64,000 nucleotides of DNA from Deltaproteobacteria bacterium (GTDB lineage Bacteria; Desulfobacterota; Binatia; Binatales; Binataceae), in assembly GCA_003135135.1 (NCBI GenBank), contig PLDK01000030.1, positions 1 to 64,000 of the forward strand. Direction: 5' to 3'. The notes below the pieces were generated by a model. The model ran no database searches. It was not told the DNA's origin and was given only the letters and a program-made list of their open reading frames with translations. A program made the translations under genes and the position numbers. Below are positions 48,522-59,393 of this stretch, one piece after another. The first letter of the stretch is position 1. Each line of letters starts with the position of its first letter.

Positions 48522-49529
48522 CTAATAGCCGAGGTTGGGATCGACCAGGTTCAGCAGCGGGCGATTCGCGGCGAACCTTTTCAGATTCTCCGCGAACAGT
48601 TGGCATGCCTTGTCCATGTAACCGCGATTGGCGCCGGAAATGTGCGGCGTCAGGATGACATTTTCCAGATCCCAAAGCGGGCTTTGGGCTTCGAGCGGTT
48701 CATGCTCGAACACGTCGAGGCCGGCGCCGCCAATCTTTCCCGCAGTCAACGCCGTGGCCATCGCGCGCTCGTCGATCACTTCGCCGCGCCCGATATTTAC
48801 CAGGTACGCGCCGGGCTTCATCGCGGCGAATTCCCGCTCGCCGATGAACTTGCGCGTGTGGTCGGTGAGCGGGAGAGTGACGGACACGTAATCGCTGTCG
48901 CGGAGGATCGCTTCGCGTTCGCCGGGACCGAAGAAGCGTGCGGGAAGCTTGCCTTCGGGATCGCCGAGCTCGGCGGGACACCATCCGGGATCGGCGCGCT
49001 CGGCCGGGTTGCGCTTGAGCGCAAGCACGGTCATCCCAAATGCGGCCGCGAGCCGCGCGGTTTCCCTGCCAATCGATCCGTAGCCGATGATGCCAAGAGT
49101 CCGCCCACGGATTTCGTCCACGCTCGCCATGAAAGCGCCCGAGCGCATCCACTCGCGGCGAATCTGCGCCCGAATCGCGAGATGAATCCGATGCGTATAC
49201 GCGAGCATCGAGGCTATCGTGTATTCCCCGATCGGGGTCGCATGAATTCCGCTCGCGGTGGTGACCGGAATCGCGATCCCCTTGAGCGGTCCGCCTAGCG
49301 CGTGGTCCGCGCCCGCGCTGAGCAGTTGAATCCATTTGAGGCCGGGCGCCCGATTCGCGATGTCATTAGGCACGCGAAAGGCGAGCAGCACGTCGCATCC
49401 GCCACTGACGAAGTCACCGGCTTCCTCGATGGTTCGGCACTGGCGATCGGCCAATTCGGCTCCCGGCACCGCGCTGGTAATTGCGGCGCGATGCGCGGGT
49501 TGCAGCGCAACCGTGGATATTATTTTCAT
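48522..49529 (-). CDS. D-2-hydroxyacid dehydrogenase
   Basis: A 335-residue NAD-dependent D-2-hydroxyacid dehydrogenase (SerA/LdhA-like). The nucleotide site is RTLGIIGYGSIGRETARLAA. The catalytic set includes YLVNIGRGEVIDERAMATAL (arginine), an E in the following VFEHEPLEAQSPLW, and the histidine in LTPHISGANRGYM. ATG at 49529 was taken rather than a TTG 42 bases upstream. Substrate unclear, perhaps glyoxylate or hydroxypyruvate. Confidence 0.85.
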   Translation of the reverse strand: MKIISTVALQPAHRAAITSAVPGAELADRQCRTIEEAGDFVSGGCDVLLAFRVPNDIANRAPGLKWIQLLSAGADHALGGPLKGIAIPVTTASGIHATPIGEYTIASMLAYTHRIHLAIRAQIRREWMRSGAFMASVDEIRGRTLGIIGYGSIGRETARLAAAFGMTVLALKRNPAERADPGWCPAELGDPEGKLPARFFGPGEREAILRDSDYVSVTLPLTDHTRKFIGEREFAAMKPGAYLVNIGRGEVIDERAMATALTAGKIGGAGLDVFEHEPLEAQSPLWDLENVILTPHISGANRGYMDKACQLFAENLKRFAANRPLLNLVDPNLGY

Positions 49530-49660
49530 GAACGCCAGCAAAACTCTCGCATGGGTTCGCGCGCCCTTCAAGGAGAAATCGTGCAGGTTGAGCAGATCGC
49601 GTGGCGGGCTTATATTTGCAGAGTTCCTGCATCACTGGATCGATCGCCGAGCGCATTGAA

Positions 49661-50434
49661 ATGAAGCTGCAAAAGATGCTCACGCTGGGCGTGGTGACGG
49701 CCGCGCTGTTCGCGCTGTGTCATCTTGCGGTCGCGCAGGCGCAGGACTCGCAAACGGGCTCCCAGAGCGGCGGGAATTCCGCCAATCCTGGAACTGTGGG
49801 GCAGGGCGGCAGCGACGCGACGCTCGAGATAGCTCCGCAGCCCGGCTTGGCGGCGCCGAAACCCGGCGTTCAGGAAATCCCCGGTGGCCGGAATTTTAAT
49901 CCGGGCGAGAACAACGCGTCGATCGAACCCAACTTCCGCCCGAAAACAGAGAACGGCACCGGCGATAGCAACCGGCCGCATTCGCGGCCCTACCTCGGCA
50001 TCACCGTGCAATACACGACGGAGTGCTACCTCGGAATGGAGGAGCATGGGCTCGAGGTGCTGACCGTCGATCCCAACAGTCCGGCCGCGCAAGCAGGTCT
50101 GCAGGCGCGCTCCGGAATGAGCGCGGTCGGCGCGGCGGTATCCACGCTGACGGGAATACTGCCCGGCGGCTCAATCCTGGCGAATAAGGCGCTGAGCAGT
50201 TCGGGAGCGATGGGCCATGGGGGAGATCTGATTGTCGCGGTTGACGATCGGCGCGTGCGCGATCAGAGCGATCTGGAAAACGCGATGGCGCGGCTCAAGC
50301 CGGGAGACACGATGTACCTGACGATAATCAGGCCGGAAGGTAACTCGCACAAGACAATCAAAATCGCGGTGCGAGTCGGCGCGGTGGGCGAGCCAATCGC
50401 GAATGCGGCGCCGACGGGCGGCAACGGGCACTAG
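49661..50434 (+). CDS. Secreted PDZ-domain protein
   Basis: A 257-residue protein with a signal peptide (LGVVTAALFALCHLAVAQAQ). A low-complexity Gly/Ser/Asn stretch leads to a PDZ domain (LGITVQYTTECYLGMEEHGL, VDPNSPAAQAGLQARS, then GDLIVAVDDRRVRDQSDLEN). No protease domain. Divergent from the dehydrogenase gene; probably a periplasmic scaffold. Confidence 0.7.
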   Translation: MKLQKMLTLGVVTAALFALCHLAVAQAQDSQTGSQSGGNSANPGTVGQGGSDATLEIAPQPGLAAPKPGVQEIPGGRNFNPGENNASIEPNFRPKTENGTGDSNRPHSRPYLGITVQYTTECYLGMEEHGLEVLTVDPNSPAAQAGLQARSGMSAVGAAVSTLTGILPGGSILANKALSSSGAMGHGGDLIVAVDDRRVRDQSDLENAMARLKPGDTMYLTIIRPEGNSHKTIKIAVRVGAVGEPIANAAPTGGNGH

Positions 50435-50452
50435 CAGGGGGCCAGCCCCTGC
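50434..50452. repeat. GCAGGGG hairpin at PDZ gene stop
   Basis: GCAGGGG-GCCAG-CCCCTGC begins at the last base of the TAG stop. Same arms as at 26991-27007. No U-run; it may be a dispersed repeat or transcript-end hairpin. Confidence 0.5.
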
Positions 50453-50671
50453 ACCCGAGTCAGGAGGATGCGGCCGGGTTTTTGCTTGAGAACTCATCCG
50501 CGTTAAGGGTCGGTGCGCGTTCAAAGCAAAATCCAGATCCTGATTTCATTTCAAGATTGTTACTTCGCCACGGCGACGCGCGTTCGCGCGCGATTTTCTG
50601 CTATCATTTTTGTGACGCCAGCGGCATGTGCGCTCCTCGCGCGCATCGCCGCAAGGCGAATTTTTGCGTAT

Positions 50672-53600
50672 TTGGATCGAAAAGACTTGCAACGCAGCCT
50701 CAAAGAAGCGGCCGGCGAACTCGAAGCGCGGCTCGCGGCAAATACCGAACGTAGATTCCCCGTGATGGGACTGCGCGGCGCGGCCGGCGCGCTGATGATT
50801 CGCGAGATGGGAATCCGGCTGCGGCGTCCAATCGTCGCGGTCACGTCAACGCCGTCGGAAGCCGAGGCGCTGGCGGGGGAGGTTGCGTTTTTTCTCGGTG
50901 AGGCGCCGGACGCGGATGCCGCCACCCGCCGGGTGCATCTGATCCGCTCATGGGAAGTGAAACCGATGGCGCAATTGTCGCCACCGACCGACGCGCAGGC
51001 GTCGCAACTGGCGGCGCTGTTCGCGATGCTTCGGCATGAGTCGCCGCTGGTCGTCACGTCGGCCGAAGCGCTGATGACGCGCACGATTCCGCGCACGGTC
51101 TTCAACGAATCGATCGTTAAAGTGGCGATTGGCGATTCTCTGGATCTCGAGGCTCTGGTCGAGGCGCTCGTGGGGTGCGGCTATCAGCGCGTGCCGCAGA
51201 GCGAAGAGGCGGGAGACTTCAGCGTGCGCGGCGGGATCGTCGATGCGTTCTCGCCATTGTACCGCGACCCGATTCGCATCGAGCTCGAAGACGACCTGAT
51301 CACCTCGATTAGGCATTTTGACGCCGACACCCAGCGCTCGGGCGGCGAACTGCTCGAGGCGACGATAACGCGCACTCGCTACGTGCCGCCGACTTCCTTG
51401 AAGGACCCGAAGCTGCGCGAGCAGGTCACGTTGCGGGCCGCGGAAATCGGCATGGTGCGCAAGGAGGCCGCGGAACTGGCCGAGGCGCTCGAGAACGGGC
51501 TGCTGTTTCCGGGCGCGGAACTGCTGATGCCGTACGCGTACGGACGCGCGCTCGACAGCGTGTTCGATTACATGCCGGCGGGCGCGTTGCTGTGGCTGGT
51601 CGATCCGGGGCGCATTCTCGCCGAGGCGCATCGCTTCGCCGATACCGTATCCGTCGAGACGGCAGCGGCGGCGCGCAAGCCCGCATTTCATCCTGCGCCG
51701 GATTCGCTGTTCATCGGGGCGGACGCGTTCGAACGCGCGCTCGGAAACTTCACCGCCGTCGAGGTCGGCTCGCTGGTGACGATGGCCGCGCCGCGTGAGG
51801 GATGGGCGGTGCCGGTTGAGGTCAGATCGCAGGCCAGTTTGCGGCTGGGATCGAACCAACTGAGCGGATTGCGGACGCCGCCGAGCTTCGAGCCGCTGGC
51901 GACGGAACTGCGCGAAGTCCAGCGCGGGCAGGGACGTTCGCTGATGATCGTTGACGGCCCCCATCAGGTGGCGCGCCTGCGCCGTCATCTGGAGGCGTGG
52001 GACCTCGAAGTCAACGTCGAATGCAAAAGTCTGTCGGCACTGCTGGAATGGCCGGACTACCGCCCCGCGATCATGGAAGGGGAGATTTCCGCCGGCGTCG
52101 TTTTGCAGGCCGACGGTCTTTACATCTACAGCGAAGAGGAAATTTTCGGCGAGCCGCGAGCGCATCGGCGCAGGCGCCCGAGCGCCAAGGGCGCGCTGCT
52201 CAATCTTGAAGAGCTGAAGCCCGACGATTTCGTCGTGCATATCGATCACGGCATCGCGAAGTACCGCGGCCTGCGGCACATGAAGGTCGCCGACGTCGAA
52301 GGCGACTTTCTGAATCTCGAATACTCGGGCAACGACACCATGTACGTGCCGGTCGAGCGGATAAATCTCGTTCAACGATACATCGGCGGCGACGGCGCGG
52401 AACCCAAGCTCGACAAGCTGGGCAGCGGCTCGTGGGAGAAGGTAAAGCGGCGCACCAGGCAGGCGGTGCTCGCGATGGCGGCAGAGCTGCTCGATGTGTA
52501 CGCGGCGCGGGAAGTGATGGAGGGGCACGCGTATCCGCCACCGGGCGCGGACTACGAGGAGTTCGCGGCGCGCTTCGAGTTCGAGGAGACGCCCGACCAG
52601 CAGGCGGCGATCGACGACGTCATCCGCGACATGACGCGCGCCAAGCCGATGGATCGGCTGATCTGCGGCGACGCCGGCTTCGGCAAAACTGAAGTCGCGC
52701 TGCGTGCCGCGTTCATCGCCGTGATGGACGGCCGGCAAGTCGCCGTGCTGGTGCCAACGACGATCCTCGCCGAGCAGCACTGGAATACCTTTCGCGAGCG
52801 CTTCAAGGATTATCCGGTTCGGGTCGAGATGGTCTCGCGGTTTCGCAGTCACAAGGAAAATCGGGCCGTGATCGACGAGGCCGGCCGCGGCAAAGTCGAC
52901 ATCATCATCGGGACCCATCGGCTGCTCTCGAGCGACGTTCAGTTCCCGCGCCTGGGCTTGCTGGTGATCGACGAGGAGCACCGATTCGGCGTGGTGGACA
53001 AGGAGCGAATCAAGAAGCTCAAGAAGTTGGTGCCGGTGTTGACGATGACCGCGACGCCGATTCCGCGCACGCTGCACATGGCGATGCTCGGCATCCGCGA
53101 TCTCTCCGTGATTCAGACACCGCCGCCGGACCGCCAGGCGATTCGCACCTTCGTCGCGCATTTCGACGACGCCACCATCCGCGATTCAATCCTGCGCGAG
53201 TTGAACCGTGGCGGCCAGGTTTTCTTCGTTCACAATCGCGTCGAGAATATCGACTACATGGCCAGTCATCTGCGCTCGCTGGTGCCCGAGGCCAAGACCG
53301 CAATCGCGCACGGCCAGATGAAGGAGCGGCAGCTCGAGGACGTGATGCGCGACTTTATCGAAAAGCGGGTCAACGTGCTGGTCTGCAGCGCTATCATCGA
53401 ATCGGGCCTGGATATTCCCAACGCGAATACGATGATCATCAATCGCGCCGATCATTTCGGTCTCGCGCAGTTATACCAGTTGCGCGGCCGGGTCGGCCGT
53501 TCGCGCCAAAAAGCGTACGCATACCTGCTGATTCCCGGCGAACACATCATCACGCGCGACGCCAAGCGGCGAATCGATGCGCTCCGTGAACTGGTCGAGT

Positions 53601-54262
53601 CCGAGAGCGGCGGCGGCTTCAAGCTCGCGATGGCTGACCTCGAGCATCGCGGCGCCGGCAACCTGCTCGGCCATGAGCAACACGGACAGATCGCGGCGGT
53701 CGGGTTCGAGCTCTATACCGAGATGATGGAAGAGGCGATTGCCGAACTGCGCGGCCAGCCCAATCGCCCCGACTTCGAGCCCGAGCTTCGAATCGCAGTG
53801 CCCGCGTACATCCCCGAGGCTTACGTCTCCGACGAGAACGAGCGGTTGGTGCTCTATCGGCGGCTCGCGCGTGCGCAGCGCGAGGAGGAGCTCGGCGAGA
53901 TTCGCGACGAGATGCGCGATCGGTTCGGCCCGGTGCCGACGCTGATCGAAAATTTGATCGCGGCGATGAATGTCCGGCGCCAGATGAAACAGCTGATGAT
54001 CCTGAGCGCGATTCTCAAGGGCTCGCAGCTCGAGGTCAGATTTCATCCCGATGCGCCGGTGGAAACCGCACGGCTGGTGAAGCTCGCGGAGCAGAATCGG
54101 CGTACGATGCGGCTGACGCCGTCGTACCAGGTGATCGCGCGAATCGAACCCGGAGAATACGAGCAGCTGTTTGCGCAACTCGACGGCGTCTTGCAGGCCT
54201 TGGCGGGCTGTGAAAAGTTGGAAAACTGGACGACCGCGAAAGTCGGGCCGGCCCTCAACTAG
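50672..54262 (+). CDS. mfd: Transcription-repair coupling factor Mfd
   Basis: About 1196 residues. It frees stalled RNA polymerase and recruits UvrA to lesions. The N-terminal UvrB-like part opens with LEARLAANTERRF and GLRGAAGALM. The RNA polymerase-binding CarD-like segment is LNLEELKPDDFVVHIDHGIA. Motor motifs are CGDAGFGKTEVALRAA, LLVIDEEHRFGV and TATPIPRTLHMAML. The C-terminal TRCF domain is in the last 150 residues. TTG at 50672 was taken as start; the frame is open to GTG 50513 but those residues do not resemble the family. Confidence 0.92.
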   Translation: MDRKDLQRSLKEAAGELEARLAANTERRFPVMGLRGAAGALMIREMGIRLRRPIVAVTSTPSEAEALAGEVAFFLGEAPDADAATRRVHLIRSWEVKPMAQLSPPTDAQASQLAALFAMLRHESPLVVTSAEALMTRTIPRTVFNESIVKVAIGDSLDLEALVEALVGCGYQRVPQSEEAGDFSVRGGIVDAFSPLYRDPIRIELEDDLITSIRHFDADTQRSGGELLEATITRTRYVPPTSLKDPKLREQVTLRAAEIGMVRKEAAELAEALENGLLFPGAELLMPYAYGRALDSVFDYMPAGALLWLVDPGRILAEAHRFADTVSVETAAAARKPAFHPAPDSLFIGADAFERALGNFTAVEVGSLVTMAAPREGWAVPVEVRSQASLRLGSNQLSGLRTPPSFEPLATELREVQRGQGRSLMIVDGPHQVARLRRHLEAWDLEVNVECKSLSALLEWPDYRPAIMEGEISAGVVLQADGLYIYSEEEIFGEPRAHRRRRPSAKGALLNLEELKPDDFVVHIDHGIAKYRGLRHMKVADVEGDFLNLEYSGNDTMYVPVERINLVQRYIGGDGAEPKLDKLGSGSWEKVKRRTRQAVLAMAAELLDVYAAREVMEGHAYPPPGADYEEFAARFEFEETPDQQAAIDDVIRDMTRAKPMDRLICGDAGFGKTEVALRAAFIAVMDGRQVAVLVPTTILAEQHWNTFRERFKDYPVRVEMVSRFRSHKENRAVIDEAGRGKVDIIIGTHRLLSSDVQFPRLGLLVIDEEHRFGVVDKERIKKLKKLVPVLTMTATPIPRTLHMAMLGIRDLSVIQTPPPDRQAIRTFVAHFDDATIRDSILRELNRGGQVFFVHNRVENIDYMASHLRSLVPEAKTAIAHGQMKERQLEDVMRDFIEKRVNVLVCSAIIESGLDIPNANTMIINRADHFGLAQLYQLRGRVGRSRQKAYAYLLIPGEHIITRDAKRRIDALRELVESESGGGFKLAMADLEHRGAGNLLGHEQHGQIAAVGFELYTEMMEEAIAELRGQPNRPDFEPELRIAVPAYIPEAYVSDENERLVLYRRLARAQREEELGEIRDEMRDRFGPVPTLIENLIAAMNVRRQMKQLMILSAILKGSQLEVRFHPDAPVETARLVKLAEQNRRTMRLTPSYQVIARIEPGEYEQLFAQLDGVLQALAGCEKLENWTTAKVGPALN

Positions 54263-54266
54263 ACTA

Positions 54267-55493
54267 ATGCAGAATAGAAGATTGTCCCCGCGTGCCGCCG
54301 CGCGATGCACCCGCGGCGGTGCCGACGCGGCGATGGCGTTGGTGGCGTCGCTGGGAATTGTCCTGGCGGGCGCGGTTTCGGGTTGCTCGATGGATCTCCT
54401 CAAACCCGGCGCTTTCGATATGTTCAAACAGCCGGCTGCTTCTTCCACAGTGACGGCGTCATCGGGGCCGGCGTTACCGGGGACCGGCAACCCGTCCCGG
54501 GCGGCGAAAGCGGCGCCAACCCCGGTCGTCGGGACGCAAACCGACGAAACGCCGCCACCTCCGCCAGCGCCGGTTGCCTCGGATGAGCCGCCGGAACCGA
54601 GCACGCCGGCGTTGGATCGGGTTGTCGCCAGCGTTGATGGCGATCCGATCACGATGCGGGAGGTCAAAGATTTTGCGGCGCAGCGCGGCCAGCCGATCGA
54701 GACCGACGATTTCGCTTCTTCGGACGCCGCCAAGGTCGTGGTGAAGGAGTTGATCGGGGAGAAATTGCTCGAACAAGAAGTGAAAAAGTACGATGACAGG
54801 GTCGATGACGCTCAGATCGACAAGTACATCCAGCAGTTGCGGCAGGACAAACACATGAGCGATGTGGAATTCCGCGCGCAACTGCAGGCGAGCGGGATAA
54901 GCTATGACGATTTGCGCAAGCGGGCGCGCCTCGATATCGAAAAAGCAATGATGATCGAGCAGGAAGTCCGCGCGAAAATCGACGTGCCCGACGCCGACAT
55001 CAAGGCCTACTACGATGCCCACAAGGGAGACTTCACGATTACCAAGGAGCGGCTTAAGCTCGCGCAGATTCTGATCGCGCTGCCGCCCAACCCGACCGCC
55101 GCGCAAGTTTCCGCCGCGCAAAAGAAAGCCGACATGATTCGCGCGCGCGCTGCCAAGGGCGACGACTTCGGCGATCTTGCGCGCGTGTATTCGGACGACG
55201 AATCAAAGTCCAACGGCGGCGAACTGGGATGGTTCGCGCCGTCCGACGTCATGGACCAGATTCTGGTCGCGGTAAAGTCGCTCAAGCCCGGCGAAATTTC
55301 GGCGCCGATTCGCACCAGTCACGGCATTCATATCGTCAAGCTCGAGGAACACGAAGTGCCGGGCGTGCAGCCGCTGAACGACGTCAAAACGTTGATTCGC
55401 GCTCAGCTGGTCGATCAGCAATCCGGCGCGCAGCTCCAGAAGTGGGTTGACTCCGATCTCGTCAAGCAGCATTACGTCGAGACCATGTATTAG
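54267..55493 (+). CDS. SurA-like peptidyl-prolyl isomerase lipoprotein
   Basis: A 408-residue periplasmic chaperone. The leader (AMALVASLGIVLAGAVSGC) ends in a lipobox cysteine; a Pro-rich linker follows. The N-terminal chaperone part is DRVVASVDGDPITMREVKDF. The parvulin domain is KLAQILIALPPNPTAAQV to TSHGIHIVKLEEH, with GELGWFAPSDVMDQIL. It folds outer-membrane proteins. Adjacent to pdxA, as surA is in enterobacteria. Confidence 0.82.
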   Translation: MQNRRLSPRAAARCTRGGADAAMALVASLGIVLAGAVSGCSMDLLKPGAFDMFKQPAASSTVTASSGPALPGTGNPSRAAKAAPTPVVGTQTDETPPPPPAPVASDEPPEPSTPALDRVVASVDGDPITMREVKDFAAQRGQPIETDDFASSDAAKVVVKELIGEKLLEQEVKKYDDRVDDAQIDKYIQQLRQDKHMSDVEFRAQLQASGISYDDLRKRARLDIEKAMMIEQEVRAKIDVPDADIKAYYDAHKGDFTITKERLKLAQILIALPPNPTAAQVSAAQKKADMIRARAAKGDDFGDLARVYSDDESKSNGGELGWFAPSDVMDQILVAVKSLKPGEISAPIRTSHGIHIVKLEEHEVPGVQPLNDVKTLIRAQLVDQQSGAQLQKWVDSDLVKQHYVETMY

Positions 55494-56543
55494 ATGATGA
55501 CGGCGCTCAGACGAAAGACGCCGCCGCTGTTGGCGATCAGCATGGGCGATCCGGCGGGCGTCGGGCCCGAGGTGATCCTCAAGGCGGCAGCGGCGCTCGC
55601 CAGCCGCCGTGGTGCGCCGTCGATTGCGGTAGTTGGCGATTTGTCCGCGATGCGCGCGGCCGCCGCCCGCCTGAGCGACGTGCCGGCTCCATCCCAATGG
55701 CATCCTGGTCAGCCGCCGATTCGTCTGGCCAAAGGACTCGGCGTATTTTCCATATCGAGTTTGCCGGCGCGCGCAATTCGCCCGGGGCATCCCACGGTCG
55801 AGGGCGGCGGCGCCGCGTATGACTACATCGTAACCGGCGCGCGGATGGCGATGAGTGGCGACGCCGGCGCGTTGGTCACCGCGCCGATCAGCAAGGATTG
55901 GATGAACCGCGCGGGGCATCATTTTCCCGGCCATTCGGAACTGCTTGCGCATCTGGCGCGAACCCGGCTGTGGCGCATGATGTTCGTGGCCGGCGAGCTG
56001 ACGGTGGTGCTGGTAACCGCGCATATGGGATTTGCGAAAGTGGCGTCCGCACTGACGCAGCGCAATGTCCTGGACACGATTGGCCTGCTCTGCGCGCACT
56101 TGCGCGGCGCGCTCGGCGTTGCACGGCCGCGAATCGCGGTGCTCGGATTGAATCCTCACGCGGGTGAGGGCGGGATGTTCGGTGATGAGGAAATCCGCGT
56201 GATCGCCCCGGCGATTCGACGCGCGCAGCGCGACGGCATCGACGCGTACGGCCCGCTCGCACCCGACACCGCGTTCATCCGCACGGCGGGTTCGTTTAAC
56301 TTCGACGCCGCGGTTGCGATGTACCACGACCAGGGCTTGATTGCGGTCAAGACGCTGGAGTTTGATCGTGCGGTCAACGTCACGCTCGGATTGCCGTTCG
56401 TCCGCACCTCGCCCGACCACGGAACGGCGTTCGACATAGCAGGGAAGGGAATTGCAAATCCGTCGAGCATGATTGCCGCGATCGAATATGCGTGGCGGGC
56501 CGCGGCGGGGCGCGGAAAGGCCGGGCGGCGGGCGTCGGCGTAA
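55494..56543 (+). CDS. pdxA: 4-hydroxythreonine-4-phosphate dehydrogenase
   Basis: A 349-residue PdxA, vitamin B6 biosynthesis. It has [40 protein letters not shown] with the metal-binding histidine, [16 protein letters not shown], and TVNP-equivalent [15 protein letters not shown] and ATYHDQG-type MYHDQGLI. Starts directly after the surA stop. Confidence 0.92.
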   Translation: MMTALRRKTPPLLAISMGDPAGVGPEVILKAAAALASRRGAPSIAVVGDLSAMRAAAARLSDVPAPSQWHPGQPPIRLAKGLGVFSISSLPARAIRPGHPTVEGGGAAYDYIVTGARMAMSGDAGALVTAPISKDWMNRAGHHFPGHSELLAHLARTRLWRMMFVAGELTVVLVTAHMGFAKVASALTQRNVLDTIGLLCAHLRGALGVARPRIAVLGLNPHAGEGGMFGDEEIRVIAPAIRRAQRDGIDAYGPLAPDTAFIRTAGSFNFDAAVAMYHDQGLIAVKTLEFDRAVNVTLGLPFVRTSPDHGTAFDIAGKGIANPSSMIAAIEYAWRAAAGRGKAGRRASA

Positions 56544-56549
56544 GCAACG

Positions 56550-59384
56550 ATGGCCGATCGAATCGTCATCAAGGGCGCGCGCGAGCACAATCTCAAGAAC
56601 ATCGATCTCGAGATTCCGCGCGATCGGCTGGTAGTGATCACCGGACTCTCGGGCTCGGGAAAATCGTCGCTTGCCTTCGACACGATTTACGCCGAGGGTC
56701 AGCGGCGCTACGTCGAATCGCTGTCGGCCTACGCGCGCCAGTTCCTCGAACAGATGGAAAAGCCCGACGTCGATTCGATCGAGGGATTGTCGCCCGCAAT
56801 CTCGATCGAGCAGAAGACCACCTCGCGCAATCCGCGCTCGACGGTGGCCACTATCACCGAAATCTACGACTACCTGCGCCTGCTCTTCGCGCGGGTGGGA
56901 CACGCGTTCTGCTACAACTGCCGCCGCGAAATCACCCAGCAGAGCGTGCAGCAGATCGTTGACCGAATCATGGGATGGCCCGACGGGGCGAGGATTCACG
57001 TCCTCGCGCCGATTGTCCGCGATCGCAAGGGCGAGTATCGCAAGGAATTGTCCGAGATGAAGCGCGCGGGTTTCGTGCGCGTGAAGATCGACGGCAAGCT
57101 CTACGAACTCGGCGAGGAGCCGGCGCTGAACAAGAACCAGCGCCACACCATCGAAGTGATGGTCGATCGGCTCGCGATCCGCAAGGGAATCGAGAAGCGC
57201 CTGTCGGACTCGCTTGAAGTTGCCTTCAAGTACGGGCAGGACCTGCTCAAGGTCGAGCGCCTGGACGGGCCCAACAACGAGAGCGAGATCTATTTCAGCC
57301 AGCGCTTCGCGTGCGTCGATTGCGGAATCTCGTATCCGGAAATCGAGCCCCGGATGTTCTCGTTCAACAGCCCCCACGGCGCCTGCGTGGAATGCTCGGG
57401 GATCGGATCGATCATGTATTTCGATCCCGAACTGGTCGTGCAAAACGAGGACTTGAGCATCTCCGATGGCGCGATCGCTCCGTGGGCGACGATGAACTAT
57501 CTGCAGCCGGTGCTCGACGCGCTCGCCAGGCATTACAAGTTCAGCCTCGATCAGCCGTGGAAGGAAATTCCGGCCAAGGTGCGCAAGGCGATCATGCAGG
57601 GCTCGGGGAGCGAGGAGATCGAGTTCGCCTACCAGCGCGGGCATCATCGCGCCGAGTACTCGAAAACGTTCGAGGGTGTGCTGCAGTGGCTGGATCGGCG
57701 CTACAAGGAAACCGAGTCCGAAGGCGTGCGCGAGTTCCTCGAGGCGTACATGAACATGCGGCCGTGTCCGACCTGCAACGGCGCGCGGCTCAAGAAGGAA
57801 AGCCTGTACGTCCGCTTCAACGGCAAGTCGATTTCGGAAGTGACTGCGATGTCGATCAAGCAGGCGCTCGCGTTCTTCGCCGCGCCCAAGCTGAGCGCGC
57901 AGGAAGCTGAAATCGCGAAACTCATTTTGAAGGAAATTCGCGAGCGGCTGAATTTTCTCGCCGGCGTCGGACTCGAGTACCTGACGCTCGATCGCCCCTC
58001 GGGAAGTCTCTCCGGCGGCGAGGGCCAACGCATCCGTCTCGCCACTCAAATCGGATCGAGCCTCGTCGGCGTGCTTTACATCCTCGACGAGCCGTCGATC
58101 GGACTTCATCAGCGTGACAATCAGCGCCTGCTGGCGACGCTCAAACGCCTCAAGGAACTCGGCAACACCGTGCTGGTGGTCGAGCACGATCGCGAGACGA
58201 TGCTCGAGGCCGATCATCTGATCGACATGGGACCGGGCGCCGGAATTCACGGCGGCTACGTCGTCGCGCAAGGCACTCCCGAGGAAGTGATGCGCGATGA
58301 AAACTCGCTCACCGGCAAGTATCTTTCGGGACAAGTCGAGATTCCCGTGCCGTCCCGGCGCCGCAAGCTCTCGAACCGATGGCTGACCATTAAAGGCGCG
58401 CATGAGAACAATCTGCGCGATCTCACTGTCGCGATTCCGCTCGGCGTCTTCACCTGCGTCACCGGCGTTTCGGGTTCCGGCAAATCGACGCTCGTGCTCG
58501 ACACCATCTATCGCGCGCTCTCGCAGAAACTGAATCACAGCCGCGAACGTGCCGGCGCGTACAAGACGCTCGACGGCGTCGAGCATCTCGACAAGGTTAT
58601 TCACGTCGATCAAAGTCCGATTGGGCGCACGCCGCGCTCGAATCCCGCGACCTACACCGGCCTGTTCACCCATATCCGCGAGCTGTTTGCGCAATTGCCG
58701 GAGGCGCGCATGCGCGGTTACGGGCCGGGGCGATTTTCGTTCAACATCAAGGGCGGACGATGCGAAGCGTGCGAAGGCGACGGCATCATTCGGATCGAGA
58801 TGCACTTTCTGCCGGACGTCTACGTTACCTGCGAGGTCTGCGCAGGCAAGCGCTACAATCGCGACACCCTGGAAATTCAATACAAGGGCAAGAATATTGC
58901 CGAGGTTCTCAACATGACCGTGCTCGACGCGGTCGAATTCCTCGGCTCAGTTCCGCCGATTCGCCAGAAGCTTGAAACGCTGCGCGACGTTGGCCTCGAT
59001 TACATTCATCTCGGTCAGTCCGCGACCACCCTGTCGGGGGGCGAGGCGCAGCGCATCAAGCTGGCCAAGGAACTCGCGCGTCGCGCGACCGGCCGCACAT
59101 TTTATATCCTCGATGAGCCGACGACCGGACTGCATTTCGACGACATCAAAAAGCTGCTCGGTGTGCTCGGCCGTCTCGCCGACGCGGGCAACACCATCGT
59201 CGTGATCGAGCACAACCTCGACGTTATCAAGACTGCCGACTACCTGATCGATCTCGGGCCCGAAGGCGGCGATCGCGGCGGCAATGTAGTCGCAAAAGGC
59301 ACGCCCGAAGAAGTCGCCGGCGTGAAGGCGTCGTACACCGCCGGATTTCTGCGCCAGGCGCTCAACCATCGCGCCGCCGCATAG
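56550..59384 (+). CDS. uvrA: Excinuclease ABC subunit UvrA
   Basis: A 944-residue UvrA. Two ABC ATPase modules: the first with [20 protein letters not shown], the signature [17 protein letters not shown] and [11 protein letters not shown]; the second with [35 protein letters not shown] and [12 protein letters not shown]. Zinc cysteines are in FCYNCRR and CPTCNG, and in CEACEGDG with CEVC. It recognises DNA damage in nucleotide excision repair. Six bases after pdxA. Confidence 0.97.
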   Translation: MADRIVIKGAREHNLKNIDLEIPRDRLVVITGLSGSGKSSLAFDTIYAEGQRRYVESLSAYARQFLEQMEKPDVDSIEGLSPAISIEQKTTSRNPRSTVATITEIYDYLRLLFARVGHAFCYNCRREITQQSVQQIVDRIMGWPDGARIHVLAPIVRDRKGEYRKELSEMKRAGFVRVKIDGKLYELGEEPALNKNQRHTIEVMVDRLAIRKGIEKRLSDSLEVAFKYGQDLLKVERLDGPNNESEIYFSQRFACVDCGISYPEIEPRMFSFNSPHGACVECSGIGSIMYFDPELVVQNEDLSISDGAIAPWATMNYLQPVLDALARHYKFSLDQPWKEIPAKVRKAIMQGSGSEEIEFAYQRGHHRAEYSKTFEGVLQWLDRRYKETESEGVREFLEAYMNMRPCPTCNGARLKKESLYVRFNGKSISEVTAMSIKQALAFFAAPKLSAQEAEIAKLILKEIRERLNFLAGVGLEYLTLDRPSGSLSGGEGQRIRLATQIGSSLVGVLYILDEPSIGLHQRDNQRLLATLKRLKELGNTVLVVEHDRETMLEADHLIDMGPGAGIHGGYVVAQGTPEEVMRDENSLTGKYLSGQVEIPVPSRRRKLSNRWLTIKGAHENNLRDLTVAIPLGVFTCVTGVSGSGKSTLVLDTIYRALSQKLNHSRERAGAYKTLDGVEHLDKVIHVDQSPIGRTPRSNPATYTGLFTHIRELFAQLPEARMRGYGPGRFSFNIKGGRCEACEGDGIIRIEMHFLPDVYVTCEVCAGKRYNRDTLEIQYKGKNIAEVLNMTVLDAVEFLGSVPPIRQKLETLRDVGLDYIHLGQSATTLSGGEAQRIKLAKELARRATGRTFYILDEPTTGLHFDDIKKLLGVLGRLADAGNTIVVIEHNLDVIKTADYLIDLGPEGGDRGGNVVAKGTPEEVAGVKASYTAGFLRQALNHRAAA

Positions 59385-59393
59385 CCCGCGCTT

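Noticed and set aside
50948..53161. 737-codon minus-strand frame
   Set aside because: Antisense to mfd; no protein-family character, only Arg/His-rich shadow sequence.
55203..58880. Long minus-strand open frame of over 1200 codons
   Set aside because: It is antisense to pdxA and uvrA, whose motifs are unmistakable. High GC leaves the opposite strand open.
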